The notes beneath the pieces are model-generated. The model was not told the origin of the DNA. It made no database searches and saw only the letters and a program-made list of their open reading frames with translations. From positions 1 through 53,929 of the forward strand of contig JANYHK010000034.1 in the NCBI GenBank assembly GCA_025359105.1: DNA of 53,929 nucleotides, read 5' to 3'. A program made the position numbers and the translations under genes. This stretch comes from Myxococcales bacterium (GTDB lineage: Bacteria > Myxococcota_A > Polyangia > Polyangiales > Polyangiaceae). Shown here one piece after another: positions 16,858 through 25,353 of the stretch. The first letter of the stretch is position 1. Every line of letters begins with the position of its first letter.

Positions 16858-17658
16858 TCAAAGGCCGAGGTGCAGCCCGATACGCAGGAAACCCGCGGCG
16901 CCGAAGCCCGCGCTGCTGCCGCTATTGGCGTACAGCGGTTGGCTCTTGATCTTGTCGGCGACGTCCTGGGGTGTGCCGGCAGGAATGGGGACGGGTGGGC
17001 GCTTCAGGAAGAGCGCCTCCCCTTCCGCGTTTACGCCGATCGAGAAGATGGACGAGAGGTAGTAGTCGAAGCCCAGGTCCATCCCGCCGTTGAAGCCGCG
17101 GACCGAGACGTCGCTGCTCGGGTTCGTGGCGCCTGCGTTGCCGGGATCGACCGACGAGCCGGAGAGCGCGCCGACGAACGAATAGCCGCCGTGGAGGCCG
17201 ATGTACGGGTCGAACTTGCTCTCGGTGAAGTGGAAGGCCACCTCGGCGTTGAGCTGCCAGAGGCTGAACGCCGAGAGCTGGTTCAGCTTCATTCGCACGC
17301 CGGCGGAGAGGATGAGGAGCCGGAGGCCGGCGCCGACGCTGAACGCCGGGCCGAGGCTGTTGGTCTTTTGCAGCGCGAGGTTCGTCTGGCTGAACGAGTC
17401 GAGGCTGATGTACGAGAGGCCGACGTCGCCATTCAGGTAAAACAGCTCGAAGTTGCGGCCGCTGTCTTTCTTCTCCGACTCGTCGAGCTGCTGCGTCGTG
17501 CTCTTGCCGTCCTCGTTCACCGGGCCGGACGGGCGGTTGGGCGCCCCCGGCGAGCTGGGGTCGATCGGCGGCGGAGGCGCGAGCCCCTGCGCCTGGGCGC
17601 TCGCGGCCACGGTCACGGCGAAGACGCTGGGCAATACAAAGCGCAAGGCAGAGAGCAT
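16858..17658 (-). CDS. Outer-membrane beta-barrel protein
   Basis: A 266-residue exported protein. The ATG 17658 overlaps the yacG stop (ATGA), and a signal peptide ends at ASAQAQG (residues 1-22). A Pro/Gly-rich linker with PPPPIDPSSPGAPNRP follows. The rest alternates hydrophobic and polar residues in barrel strands (VGLSYISLDSFSQTNLAL, LNAEVAFHFTESKFDPYIGL, FGAAGFLRIGLHLGL at the end). Probable OmpA/OmpX-like surface barrel. A longer in-frame reading upstream would run over yacG and is rejected. Confidence 0.65.
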   Translation of the reverse strand: MLSALRFVLPSVFAVTVAASAQAQGLAPPPPIDPSSPGAPNRPSGPVNEDGKSTTQQLDESEKKDSGRNFELFYLNGDVGLSYISLDSFSQTNLALQKTNSLGPAFSVGAGLRLLILSAGVRMKLNQLSAFSLWQLNAEVAFHFTESKFDPYIGLHGGYSFVGALSGSSVDPGNAGATNPSSDVSVRGFNGGMDLGFDYYLSSIFSIGVNAEGEALFLKRPPVPIPAGTPQDVADKIKSQPLYANSGSSAGFGAAGFLRIGLHLGL

Positions 17659-17867
17659 CAGTTCTCGAGCTCCTCGTTGGATATGGCGCCCGCGGCGCGT
17701 GCCTGCGTCACGTCGTCTTCGTCCGGCACCTCGGCGGTCGGGACGCGGTACTGCTCGTTCAACCAGTTTCCCAGATCGATCTGCCGGCAGCGCGCCGAGC
17801 AGAAGGGTGCGGCAGAGTTCTCGGCGCGCGGCAGAGCGAGCTTGCTGCAAATGGGGCACGCGGCCAT
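17658..17867 (-). CDS. yacG: DNA gyrase inhibitor YacG
   Basis: A 69-residue zinc protein with the YacG pattern: CPICSK near the N-terminus, then FCSARCRQIDLGNWLNEQYR, giving a four-Cys zinc site. In E. coli YacG binds GyrB and blocks DNA binding. An acidic tail (EVPDEDD) follows. It is coupled by ATGA to the downstream barrel gene, which is an unusual partner. Length is typical. Confidence 0.9.
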   Translation of the reverse strand: MAACPICSKLALPRAENSAAPFCSARCRQIDLGNWLNEQYRVPTAEVPDEDDVTQARAAGAISNEELEN

Positions 17868-17913
17868 CGCCCCTCATTGCTAGCACGGGCCGCGCGCCGG
17901 GTCCTGGCCCCTT

Positions 17914-20337
17914 CTATTCGGCGGCCTGCGCGTCCGGCTGCTTTTCGGGCTCCGGCGAGGGGGGCGGCGGCTCGGGCGCCGGCTCGGCGGGGGCGACCAC
18001 GACCTCTTCGCATGCGCGCTCGAGGATCTCCGCCACGTCGAGCTGGCGGATCTTCTCCTCGAGGTTCTGGCTCTTCAGGCCGTCGCTGAGCATCGTCTTG
18101 CAGAACGGGCAGCCGCTCGCGATCGTCTTCTCGCCGGGCGCGCCGTTGCCGTGCACCGCGTCGACGAGCTGGAGCGTCCGCTTGACGTTCACGCGATCCT
18201 TGTTCTGCTCTTCCATCCACATCTGCGCGCCGCCAGCGCCGCAGCAGAGGCCGCGCTGCTTGTTCCAGTACTCGGCCTCGACGAGCTCGACGCCGGGGAT
18301 GCGCCGCAGGATCTCGCGCGGCGACTCGTACACGCCGTTGTAGCGGCCGAGGTAGCAGCTGTCGTGGTAGACGACGCGCCCCGGCGCCGCCTTCGTGGGA
18401 TTGAGCTTCCCCTCGGCGAGCAGGCCGAGGAGAAAATCGGTGTGGTGCACGACCTCGAGCTTCACGCCGAAGTCGGGGTACTCGTTCTTGAGCGTGTTGA
18501 AGCAGTGCGGGCATGCCGTCACGACCTGCTTGATGCCGCCCTTCTCCTTGTACCCGTTGAGCGTCGCCGCGTTCCCCTCGGCGAGCTGCGCGAACAGAAT
18601 CTCGTGGCCCGCGCGCCGCACCGGATCGCCAGTGCAGTTCTCTTCCTGCCCGAGGATCGCAAAGTCCACCTTCGCCATCTTCAGCAGCTTCGCGGTCGCG
18701 CGCGCGACCCGCTTGGCGCCGTCGTCGTAGGCCGCGGCGCAGCCCACCCAGTAGAGGACCTGCGCGTCGGGCTTGTCCGCGATCATCGGGATGTCGAGCC
18801 CGTCCGACCACGCGGCGCGATCGAGGCGCGAGAGGTTCCACGGATTGCCGTTCACCTCGATCGCCTGGAACGTCTTGTTCAGCGAGCTCGGAAACTCATT
18901 TTTCACCATCACGAGGTTGCGTCGCATGCCGACGATCTTGTCGACGTACGAGATCATGACGGGGCACTGCTCTTCGCAAGCGCGGCAGGTGGTGCAGCCC
19001 CACAGGACATCGGGGTGAACGATGTTCGAGACGAGATCGATCGCCTTGTAGTGATGGCCGTCCGCAGCCTCAGCCGCCGACGCCGACGCCGACTCCGACG
19101 CCGACGCCGATGCCGACTCCGACGCCGATGCCGATGCCGATGCCGACTCCGACGCGGATGCCGACTCCGACGCCGACGCCGACTCCGACCCCGCCGCCTT
19201 CGGCTCCGCCGCGCCGCTCTTCCCCTTCGTGTCCTCTTCCCGCTCGATGAAATCCCCCTCGTGCTCGTAGAGGTGATCCCGCATGGACAGGAGGAAATGC
19301 TTCGGGCTCAGCACCTTCCCCGTCCGATGCGCCGGGCAGTTGTCCGAGCACCGCCCACATTCCGTACACGTATAGAAATCGAGCAGCGCCTTCCACGTGA
19401 ACTGATCGACCTTCGCGACGCCGAACGCCGCGGTCGTCGGCTCGGGCAGCTCCGCGACCACCGTGAACTCTTCCATCAGCTTCTCGAGGCTCGAAGCCAT
19501 CGGCTTCAGGCGTCCCGGCGGCTCGAGGTTCCGGAAGAACACGTTCGGGATCGCCGTGATGACGTGGAAGTGCTTCGAGTGCGGCAGCAAATTCAGAAAA
19601 ATGAGGACGAGCGACGAGTGCGTCCAGAAGCCGACGTGCGCCAGCGCGATGAGCCAGCCCGGCGACAGGTTCTTGTACAGCTGCGCGAACCCCGAGCCGG
19701 CGGGCGACGGGAACGCGCTCCAGACCGGCTCGTGGAGCTCGGGCCCGAGGGGCGCCACGATCGTGTCGATCATCGCGCACTGGTTGGGCGACGCGACGCC
19801 GCCCGCGGCGCAGAAGGTGCCCTTCTGAAAGCCCAGCACGATGCTCGCGCCGTCGTAGACCATGTCGGCCACCATCATCGTGCCGATGATGCAAAGGATG
19901 AGAAGGCCCTCCCCCGACAGGGTCATCCGGCGCTCTTTACGGATCGCGCGGTAGTAGATGAAGACGAGGACGCCCGACAGGACGAGCACGCCGACCACGT
20001 CCTTCGCGAACTCGTACACCTTGCCGATCGGCATGGAGGGGCCGAGGACGAAGAGGTTCCACGCCGGGTAGAACCCGCGCCCCCACAGGATGAGGGTGCG
20101 GAAGAGGAGGACCAAAAATCCGCTAAAAATCAGCTTATGGGCGATGCCGACCGGCTGGTAATAGTCCATCCGCTCCTGCGCGAAGGCGTATCGCCAGACG
20201 CCGCCGAGGCGCTTGCCGAGCTGGTCGAAGCGCATGTCGGCGCGCCCGATCCGGAGGAGCTGCCAGCGACGGTTCGCCGACCACAGAAACATCGCGTGGG
20301 CGCCCACGATGAGGGCGAGCATCACCGTGGGGTTCAT
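17914..20337 (-). CDS. Membrane Fe-S oxidoreductase, EtfD (ETF:menaquinone oxidoreductase)-like, with Ser-Ala/Glu insert
   Basis: An 807-residue protein. The N-terminal 270 residues hold about six transmembrane helices (NarI-like, with His ligands possible for heme). Then come two 4Fe-4S motifs, CTECGRCSDNCP and CTTCRACEEQCP, followed by two HdrD-type cysteine-rich units: GCAAAYDDG with ENCTGDPVR and ACPHCFN, and DSCYLGRYNG with LCCGAGGAQMW and SGCPFCK. This is the architecture of EtfD (Rv0338c-type), which passes electrons from electron-transfer flavoprotein to menaquinone. Between the two 4Fe-4S motifs an alternating Ser-Ala/Ser-Glu stretch (residues 384-421) is inserted. The C-terminus is Pro/Glu-rich. 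No etfAB genes lie in the window. Confidence 0.88.
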   Translation of the reverse strand: MNPTVMLALIVGAHAMFLWSANRRWQLLRIGRADMRFDQLGKRLGGVWRYAFAQERMDYYQPVGIAHKLIFSGFLVLLFRTLILWGRGFYPAWNLFVLGPSMPIGKVYEFAKDVVGVLVLSGVLVFIYYRAIRKERRMTLSGEGLLILCIIGTMMVADMVYDGASIVLGFQKGTFCAAGGVASPNQCAMIDTIVAPLGPELHEPVWSAFPSPAGSGFAQLYKNLSPGWLIALAHVGFWTHSSLVLIFLNLLPHSKHFHVITAIPNVFFRNLEPPGRLKPMASSLEKLMEEFTVVAELPEPTTAAFGVAKVDQFTWKALLDFYTCTECGRCSDNCPAHRTGKVLSPKHFLLSMRDHLYEHEGDFIEREEDTKGKSGAAEPKAAGSESASASESASASESASASASASESASASASESASASAAEAADGHHYKAIDLVSNIVHPDVLWGCTTCRACEEQCPVMISYVDKIVGMRRNLVMVKNEFPSSLNKTFQAIEVNGNPWNLSRLDRAAWSDGLDIPMIADKPDAQVLYWVGCAAAYDDGAKRVARATAKLLKMAKVDFAILGQEENCTGDPVRRAGHEILFAQLAEGNAATLNGYKEKGGIKQVVTACPHCFNTLKNEYPDFGVKLEVVHHTDFLLGLLAEGKLNPTKAAPGRVVYHDSCYLGRYNGVYESPREILRRIPGVELVEAEYWNKQRGLCCGAGGAQMWMEEQNKDRVNVKRTLQLVDAVHGNGAPGEKTIASGCPFCKTMLSDGLKSQNLEEKIRQLDVAEILERACEEVVVAPAEPAPEPPPPSPEPEKQPDAQAAE
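19075..19188 (-). repeat. In-frame hexanucleotide repeat coding (Ser-Ala/Glu)19
   Basis: About nineteen copies of TCG-GCG/GCA/GAG run in the coding frame. Units are imperfect (GCG, GCA and GAG alternate), in blocks such as SESASA. It is inside the EtfD-like gene between the two ferredoxin motifs. The array can expand or contract by slippage without shifting the frame. Confidence 0.9.
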
Positions 20338-20356
20338 GCGCTCTCCGTGTTCATTC

Positions 20357-20370
20357 TGAACCGTGGTTCA
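20357..20370. promoter_or_regulatory. Inverted repeat upstream of the EtfD-like gene, possible operator
   Basis: TGAACCGTGGTTCA has perfect 6-bp arms and a 2-base centre. It sits 20-33 bases upstream of the EtfD-like start, in the 154-base divergent gap, at a suitable place for a repressor such as a TetR/FadR-type protein. No regulator gene is adjacent. Confidence 0.4.
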
Positions 20371-20380
20371 TAGAGCAGAA

Positions 20381-20406
20381 GTCGTTTGGCAGGAATGGCA
20401 AACGAC
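20381..20406. promoter_or_regulatory. Inverted repeat GTCGTTTG/CAAACGAC, copy 1
   Basis: Perfect 8-bp arms (20381-20388 and 20399-20406) around a 10-base spacer in the divergent gap. The same arms recur at 33675-33701 before another lipoprotein gene. Confidence 0.45.
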
Positions 20407-20491
20407 GGGAGCGACCCACAAGAGGGCTAGAGCGACCGTTCCATCCATGGAGTGGTTGATCTAGGGTGATGGCGAGGCGCGTCAACCAGGC

Positions 20492-21289
20492 ATGATCGGC
20501 CGCAGATCCTTCGTTTGCTCGCTCGGGCTCCTGCCGCTCGTCGGCTGTGCGCCGCCACCGATGCCGACGCCGACGCCGACCGGCAGAGAGCCAGCTGGAC
20601 CGCTCGCCCGAGCCCCCCTCCCCCTCGGCCGACGACTCAAGATCGTCTGCGTCGGCGCCCACCCCGACGATCCGGAGAGCGGCTGCGGCGGCACCCTGGC
20701 GCGCTACGTCGCAGCCGGGCACGAGGTCACCCTCCTCTACTTGACCGCCGGTGAGAACGGCATCCCCGGCGCGGCCGGCCCCGACGCGGCAAAGACGCGC
20801 ACCGCCGAGTCCAGGGCGGCGTGCGCCATCCTGGGCGCCAAGGCCGCTTTCGTCGGCCAGGTCAACGGCAACGTCGAGGTTACCGGGGCGAGCACGGCCC
20901 AGTTCCGCAAGGCCTTCGACGCCGAGAAGCCCGACGTCGTCTTCACCCACTGGCCGATGGACAACGACGTGGAGCACCAGGCCGCCTCCATCCTGACCCT
21001 TCGCGCCTACCTCGCGACGCCGCGCGCGAGCCCACTCTACTATTACGAGGTCCAGACCGGCACGCAGAGCCTGGGCTTCGCCCCGACGTCGTACGTGGAC
21101 ATCTCGGCGACCCGGGAGAAGAAGGTGGAGGCGCTGCGGGCCCACAAGAGCCAGGGCTTCGAAGGGATCTACGAGCGGCACCACGAAAAGATGGAGGCCT
21201 TTCGCGGGCGCGAGCTGGGGGTCGCTGCAGCCGAAGCGTTCGCGGCGCTTGGACCTGACGCAAGGTCCGGTTCGCTCCCGGGGCTTTGA
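20492..21289 (+). CDS. PIG-L family deacetylase, lipoprotein
   Basis: A 265-residue protein. A short signal peptide ends in LLPLVGCAPP, so it is probably lipidated, followed by a Pro/Thr linker. The catalytic fold starts with VCVGAHPDDPESGCGGTLA, the AHPDD zinc site, and continues with THWPMDNDVEHQAA, the second zinc-site His. Members remove acetyl groups from N-acetylglucosaminyl substrates. The start has AGG six bases upstream. Substrate unknown; an envelope sugar is likely given the export signal. Confidence 0.9.
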   Translation: MIGRRSFVCSLGLLPLVGCAPPPMPTPTPTGREPAGPLARAPLPLGRRLKIVCVGAHPDDPESGCGGTLARYVAAGHEVTLLYLTAGENGIPGAAGPDAAKTRTAESRAACAILGAKAAFVGQVNGNVEVTGASTAQFRKAFDAEKPDVVFTHWPMDNDVEHQAASILTLRAYLATPRASPLYYYEVQTGTQSLGFAPTSYVDISATREKKVEALRAHKSQGFEGIYERHHEKMEAFRGRELGVAAAEAFAALGPDARSGSLPGL

Positions 21290-21358
21290 CTCGGAAATGG
21301 GGCGGCGCGTGCAGGCAATCGTGCTAGCGAGAGGGCCCCTGACCCCTCGAGGTGCGGC

Positions 21359-23647
21359 ATGCGGTCCAGCAGACTTCTCGCTCCGGTTCTCCTCTCGTTT
21401 GCATCGTTCGCCCTCGCGTGCGGCGGCCCGACGCCGTCCGTTGAAACGCCTCGCTCATCCTCAGGTGTGGGTGTCGGGCCGAGCACAACCCCCGTCGCCA
21501 CCACGACGACGACCCCCGCAAAGGACGCCGCGGCCGTGAACAATCCGCTCCTCGCCACGTGGACAGGCCCCTACGGCGGAGTGCCGCCCTTCGGGAAATT
21601 CGCCGTCTCCGACATGAAGCCGGCCCTCGAGGCCGCGATCGCCGAGAACCTCGCCGACATCGAGAGGATCGCGAACGATCCGTCCCCGGCCACCTTCACC
21701 AACACGATCGCCGCGATGGAGGGGTCAGGCAAAGCGCTCCAGCGCGTCAGCGCCGTCTACGGGATCTACACCGGCACGATGAACGACGACGCGGTGCAGG
21801 CCGTCGAGCGCGAGATGGCGCCGAAGCTCGCCGCACTGAACGACACGATCACGCAGAACTCGAAGCTGTTCGCGCGCATCGCCGCGGTCTACGCCGCGCG
21901 CGAGACGAGCGGCCTCACCCCCGAGCAGCAGCGGCTCGTGTGGCTCGACTACACGCAGTTCGCTCGCGCGGGCGCGAAGCTCGACGACGCGTCGAAGAAG
22001 AAGCTCTTCGACATGAACCAGCGCCTCGCAGCGCTCTACACCACGTTCAGCCAGAACATCCTCGCCGAGGAGGGCAGCCAGATGGTCCTCCTCGACAGCG
22101 AGGCCGATCTCGCGGGCCTGCCGCAGTCGGTGAAGGACGGCGCGGCCTCGACCGCCGCCGAGCGCGGCAAGCCCGGGAAATGGGCGATCGCGAACACGCG
22201 GTCGAGCGTCGATCCGTTCCTCACCTACTCGACCAAGCGCGACCTGCGCGAGAAGGTCTGGAAGATGTTCGTCTCGCGCGGCGACAACGGCGACGCTCAC
22301 GACAACAACGCCACGATCGCCGAGATCCTGAAGGTCCGCGCCGCGCGCGCCAAGCTCCTCGGCTATCCGACGCACGCCCACTGGCGCCTCGAGGACTCGA
22401 TGGCGAAGACGCCCGAGCGCGCGATGACGCTCATGGAGGCGGTGTGGAAGCCGGCCGTGGCGCGCGTCCACGAAGAAGTGAAGGACATGCAGGCCGTCGC
22501 CGACAAGGAGAAGGCAGGCCTTCCCCCCGTCGGGGACCGCGAAGCGCGGAAGATCGCGCCCTGGGACTACCGCTACTACGCGGAGAAGGTCCGCAAGGCG
22601 AAGTACGATCTCGATCAGAACGACGTGAAGCCGTACCTGCAGCTCGAGAAGCTCCGCGAGGGGATGTTCTGGGTCGCCGGCGAGCTCTTCGGCCTCAAAT
22701 TCACGCAGATCACCGACGGCTCCGTCGCCGTCTACCACCCCGACGTCCGCGTCTTCCGCGTCACCGACGGGCAGGACCACCACGTCGGCCTCTGGTTTTT
22801 CGATCCGTACGCGCGGCCCGGGAAGAACTCCGGCGCGTGGATGAACGAATACCGCCCGCAGTCGCGCTTCGAAGGGGAGGTGCCCGTCATCGTCTCGAAC
22901 AACGCGAACTTCGTGAAGGGCGCAGGCAGCGAGCCCATCCTCGTCAGCTGGGACGACGCGCGGACGCTGTTCCACGAGTTCGGCCACGCCCTGCACGGCC
23001 TGTCGTCGAACGTGACGTACCCGTCGCTCGCCGGCACCAACGTCGCGCGCGACTACGTCGAGTTCCCGTCCCAGCTGCTCGAGCCCTGGCTCGCCACGCC
23101 CGAGGTGCTGAACCGCTTCGCGCTCCACGTGAAGACGGGCAAGCCCATTCCGGCCGAGCTCGTGAAGAAGCTCCAGAAGAGCGACACGTTCAACCAGGGC
23201 TTCGCGACGGTCGAGTACCTCGCGGCCGCCCTCGTCGACATGAAGCTCCACCTCGCGGCAGACAAGCCGATCGATCCGCGCGCGTTCGAGAAGGAGACGC
23301 TCACCGCCCTCGGCATGCCGTCCGAGCTCGTCATGCGGCACCGCACGGCGCAGTTCGGCCACGTCTTCTCGGGCGACGGCTACTCGGCCGGGTACTACAG
23401 CTACCTGTGGTCGGAGACGCTCTCGACCGACGCGTTCGAAGCGTTCACCGAAGCGAGCGGTCCCTACGACAAGGCCGTCGCGCGGCGCCTGCGCGACAAG
23501 GTTTTCAGCGTCGGCAACACCGTCGATCCGGCGGACGGCTACAAGGCCTTCCGCGGACGCGAGCCGGGCATCGGCGCGCTGATGCGCAAGCGCGGATTCC
23601 CGGTCCCGCCCGGCACGCCGCCCGCCGCGAAGAAGGCGAAGCCGTGA
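21359..23647 (+). CDS. M3 family peptidyl-dipeptidase (Dcp-like), lipoprotein
   Basis: A 762-residue M3 metallopeptidase. A signal peptide with lipobox FALACGG (about residue 20) and a Thr/Pro linker precede the protein body. The zinc motif DDARTLFHEFGHALHGLSS (HExxH) is followed by DYVEFPSQLLE with the third ligand Glu. The length matches Dcp/oligopeptidase A. It would trim dipeptides from peptide C-termini in the periplasm or at the membrane. Its TGA overlaps the ATG of the next gene. Confidence 0.93.
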   Translation: MRSSRLLAPVLLSFASFALACGGPTPSVETPRSSSGVGVGPSTTPVATTTTTPAKDAAAVNNPLLATWTGPYGGVPPFGKFAVSDMKPALEAAIAENLADIERIANDPSPATFTNTIAAMEGSGKALQRVSAVYGIYTGTMNDDAVQAVEREMAPKLAALNDTITQNSKLFARIAAVYAARETSGLTPEQQRLVWLDYTQFARAGAKLDDASKKKLFDMNQRLAALYTTFSQNILAEEGSQMVLLDSEADLAGLPQSVKDGAASTAAERGKPGKWAIANTRSSVDPFLTYSTKRDLREKVWKMFVSRGDNGDAHDNNATIAEILKVRAARAKLLGYPTHAHWRLEDSMAKTPERAMTLMEAVWKPAVARVHEEVKDMQAVADKEKAGLPPVGDREARKIAPWDYRYYAEKVRKAKYDLDQNDVKPYLQLEKLREGMFWVAGELFGLKFTQITDGSVAVYHPDVRVFRVTDGQDHHVGLWFFDPYARPGKNSGAWMNEYRPQSRFEGEVPVIVSNNANFVKGAGSEPILVSWDDARTLFHEFGHALHGLSSNVTYPSLAGTNVARDYVEFPSQLLEPWLATPEVLNRFALHVKTGKPIPAELVKKLQKSDTFNQGFATVEYLAAALVDMKLHLAADKPIDPRAFEKETLTALGMPSELVMRHRTAQFGHVFSGDGYSAGYYSYLWSETLSTDAFEAFTEASGPYDKAVARRLRDKVFSVGNTVDPADGYKAFRGREPGIGALMRKRGFPVPPGTPPAAKKAKP

Positions 23648-24219
23648 TGAAGGCGAAGACGAAGCTCACCAAGAGGGCCGCCACCAAGAAGGGGGCAACC
23701 ACCAAGAAGGCCGTCGCAAAGAAGGTGGGGACCAAGAAGGCCGCAACGACCAGGAGGGCCGGCGCAAAGAAGGCCGGCGCAAAGAAGGCCGTGGCCAGCA
23801 GGGCTCCCGCGAAGCGGGTGAGCGTGACGGCGAAGGTGTCGCCGCTCAAAGGCATGCCGGTCACCGACTGGGTGAAGGCGAAGACGAGCGGCTGGCAAAC
23901 CGAGGCGATCGTGGTCCTCCTCGAGGTCGCGGCGAAGGCCGCGCCCAAGGCGACCGTGTCGATCAAGTGGGGCCAGCCGGTCATCGAGCACCGGGGCCCG
24001 ATCGCGTGGGTGAAGGCCGCGAAGGCCCACGTCGCGATCGGCTTCTGGCGTGGGCGCGAGCTCACCGGCGGCGGGCGGCTCGAAGGGTCGGGCGAGCGGA
24101 TGGCCCACCTGAAAGTCAGCTCTCCCGAGGCGATCGACGCCAAGTGGATCGGCGCACTGGTCCAAGAGGCAGCCTCGCTGAACGAGCGCCTGGGCGATCC
24201 GAGCAAACCGGCGCGCTGA
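23647..24219 (+). CDS. DUF1801 protein with histone-H1-like Lys/Ala tail
   Basis: A 190-residue protein overlapping the peptidase stop by one base (TGATG). Residues 1-60 repeat Ala-Lys-Lys units (KKAVAKKVGTKKAATTRRAG) like H1-type or bacterial histone tails. Residues 75-180 match the DUF1801 fold (VLLEVAAKAAPKATVSIKWG, then VAIGFWRG). Such domains bind small ligands or act in stress tolerance; the tail would bind DNA. The combination with an upstream exported peptidase suggests no shared function. DNA association is inference from composition. Confidence 0.75.
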   Translation: MKAKTKLTKRAATKKGATTKKAVAKKVGTKKAATTRRAGAKKAGAKKAVASRAPAKRVSVTAKVSPLKGMPVTDWVKAKTSGWQTEAIVVLLEVAAKAAPKATVSIKWGQPVIEHRGPIAWVKAAKAHVAIGFWRGRELTGGGRLEGSGERMAHLKVSSPEAIDAKWIGALVQEAASLNERLGDPSKPAR

Positions 24220-24267
24220 GGCACGCCGGCGGGGAGAAACGCCACGTCGTCGACGTAAGATGCGCCG

Positions 24268-24900
24268 ATGCCCCGCGCGGCGCTCGTTTCGGCGGTCCTC
24301 CTCGTCGGGTGCGCAAGCTCCGGCGCGGCAGGCGACGATCCGCCGGGCGCGGATGCGTCTGGCACCGGGCCCGACGCGACAGCCCCGGGCTTGGGCGGCG
24401 GCGGCCCCTCTGGCTCGGGTGCCGGGGCCGACGCCACGACCGACCCCGGCTCCGCTTCCGACGCCGCTTCCGACGCCGGTTCCGGTTCCGGCTCCGGTTC
24501 CGACGCCGCTTCCGACGCCGCTTCCGTCGCCGACGCCGGTTCCGACTCCGCCTCCGTCGCCGACTCCGGCTCCGACGCCGGGATCGTCTCCGATCACGTC
24601 CACATCCTCATCGACAACTTCTGCCACACCTCGACGCAGCCCGGCGACTACGTCGTCCCGCGCAACCAGAGGCTGAACCTCACCTACCACAACCACAGCG
24701 TCGACTACGAAGCCGACGTCTGGCTCTCCTATGGCGGCGGCTACCTCCAGCTCGCGAAGGGCGCCGAGTGGCACGATCGCTTCGTCTTCTGCTCGACGCC
24801 GCTCCCCTACACCGCCTACGCCGACGTGAGCATCGCGGGCGGCGGCATCCCGGCGTGCCCGGCCAAGCGGCTCCTGATCCACTGCAACGGCCACGACTGA
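24268..24900 (+). CDS. Lipoprotein with Ser/Asp/Gly repeat linker and small C-terminal domain
   Basis: A 210-residue protein. A signal peptide ends in the lipobox LLVGCAS. A linker of about 85 residues is almost entirely Ala, Asp, Gly and Ser, coded by slippage-prone hexanucleotides (24451-24580). The C-terminal domain (about residues 108-210) is globular, with three or four Cys and several His (DHVHILIDNFCHTSTQPGDY, LTYHNHSVDYEADVW, LLIHCNGHD). His and Cys clustering hints at metal binding, possibly a cupredoxin-like or C2-type beta fold. No family recognised. Confidence 0.6.
   Translation: MPRAALVSAVLLVGCASSGAAGDDPPGADASGTGPDATAPGLGGGGPSGSGAGADATTDPGSASDAASDAGSGSGSGSDAASDAASVADAGSDSASVADSGSDAGIVSDHVHILIDNFCHTSTQPGDYVVPRNQRLNLTYHNHSVDYEADVWLSYGGGYLQLAKGAEWHDRFVFCSTPLPYTAYADVSIAGGGIPACPAKRLLIHCNGHD
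24451..24580 (+). repeat. Imperfect (TCCGAC/TCCGGT)n repeat in the lipoprotein linker
   Basis: Short units such as TCCGACGCCGCT and TCCGGT recur in frame and code the SDAASDAGSGSG-type linker. The units keep the frame, so copy-number change would alter linker length only. Confidence 0.7.
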
Positions 24901-24996
24901 CTCGCGGCGACTCGCCAGGTGACGACCGGCGCCCCAACGGGCGCGAGGTCGCCGCAACGGGCGGGCGAACGCCTCGATCTCGGCTATGTTTACCCC

Positions 24997-25353
24997 ATGT
25001 CCGTGTCCCCTCAGGAGCTCGCCGCGACGCTGTTGCGACGAGCCTCGGCTCGCCGCGAAGCCGACGCGAAGGACCAAGACGAGTGTCTTCGCGAGGTCGC
25101 CCGCACGATTGCGACGCTACGCGGCGAGTTGGGTTTTGGGCGCGCGTGGCTGATCGGATCGCTGGCGTGGGGCGGGTTCGGGGTGCGCTCCGACGTCGAC
25201 ATCGTCGTCGAAAAGGCGGACACGCCGGTCGCGAACGCCCTCGCCGACGCGATCGGCGACGCGACAGGGCGCAACGTCGATGTGCTCGTTCTCGGTTCGC
25301 TCCCGCCTGGGTTCCAGAAGCGCGTCCTCGAAGAGGGGCGCCATGTCCCCTGA
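24997..25353 (+). CDS. MNT-type nucleotidyltransferase (MntA-like antitoxin)
   Basis: A 118-residue protein starting at ATG 24997; the longer reading upstream has no ribosome site. The helical N-terminus is followed by the Pol-beta core LIGSLAWGGFGVRSDVDIVV, matching GSX10DXD. In MntA/HepT systems this enzyme AMPylates the HEPN toxin partner to silence it. Its end overlaps the next gene by 11 bases, the usual MNT-HEPN coupling. The DNA shadow frames do not compete. Antitoxin role inferred from pairing. Confidence 0.82.
   Translation: MSVSPQELAATLLRRASARREADAKDQDECLREVARTIATLRGELGFGRAWLIGSLAWGGFGVRSDVDIVVEKADTPVANALADAIGDATGRNVDVLVLGSLPPGFQKRVLEEGRHVP

Noticed and set aside
13608-16949. Very long open frame on the plus strand opposite the histidine kinase and protease genes
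   Set aside because: The sequence is Arg/Glu-rich without domain motifs and mirrors the high-GC third-position bias of the real minus-strand genes, which have clear families.
19075-19188. CRISPR-like array
   Set aside because: Units are 6 bases, contiguous and in a coding frame, with no spacers or cas genes.
18151-20373. Long plus-strand frame opposite the EtfD-like gene
   Set aside because: No recognisable motif; the opposite strand has Fe-S motifs and transmembrane helices in order.
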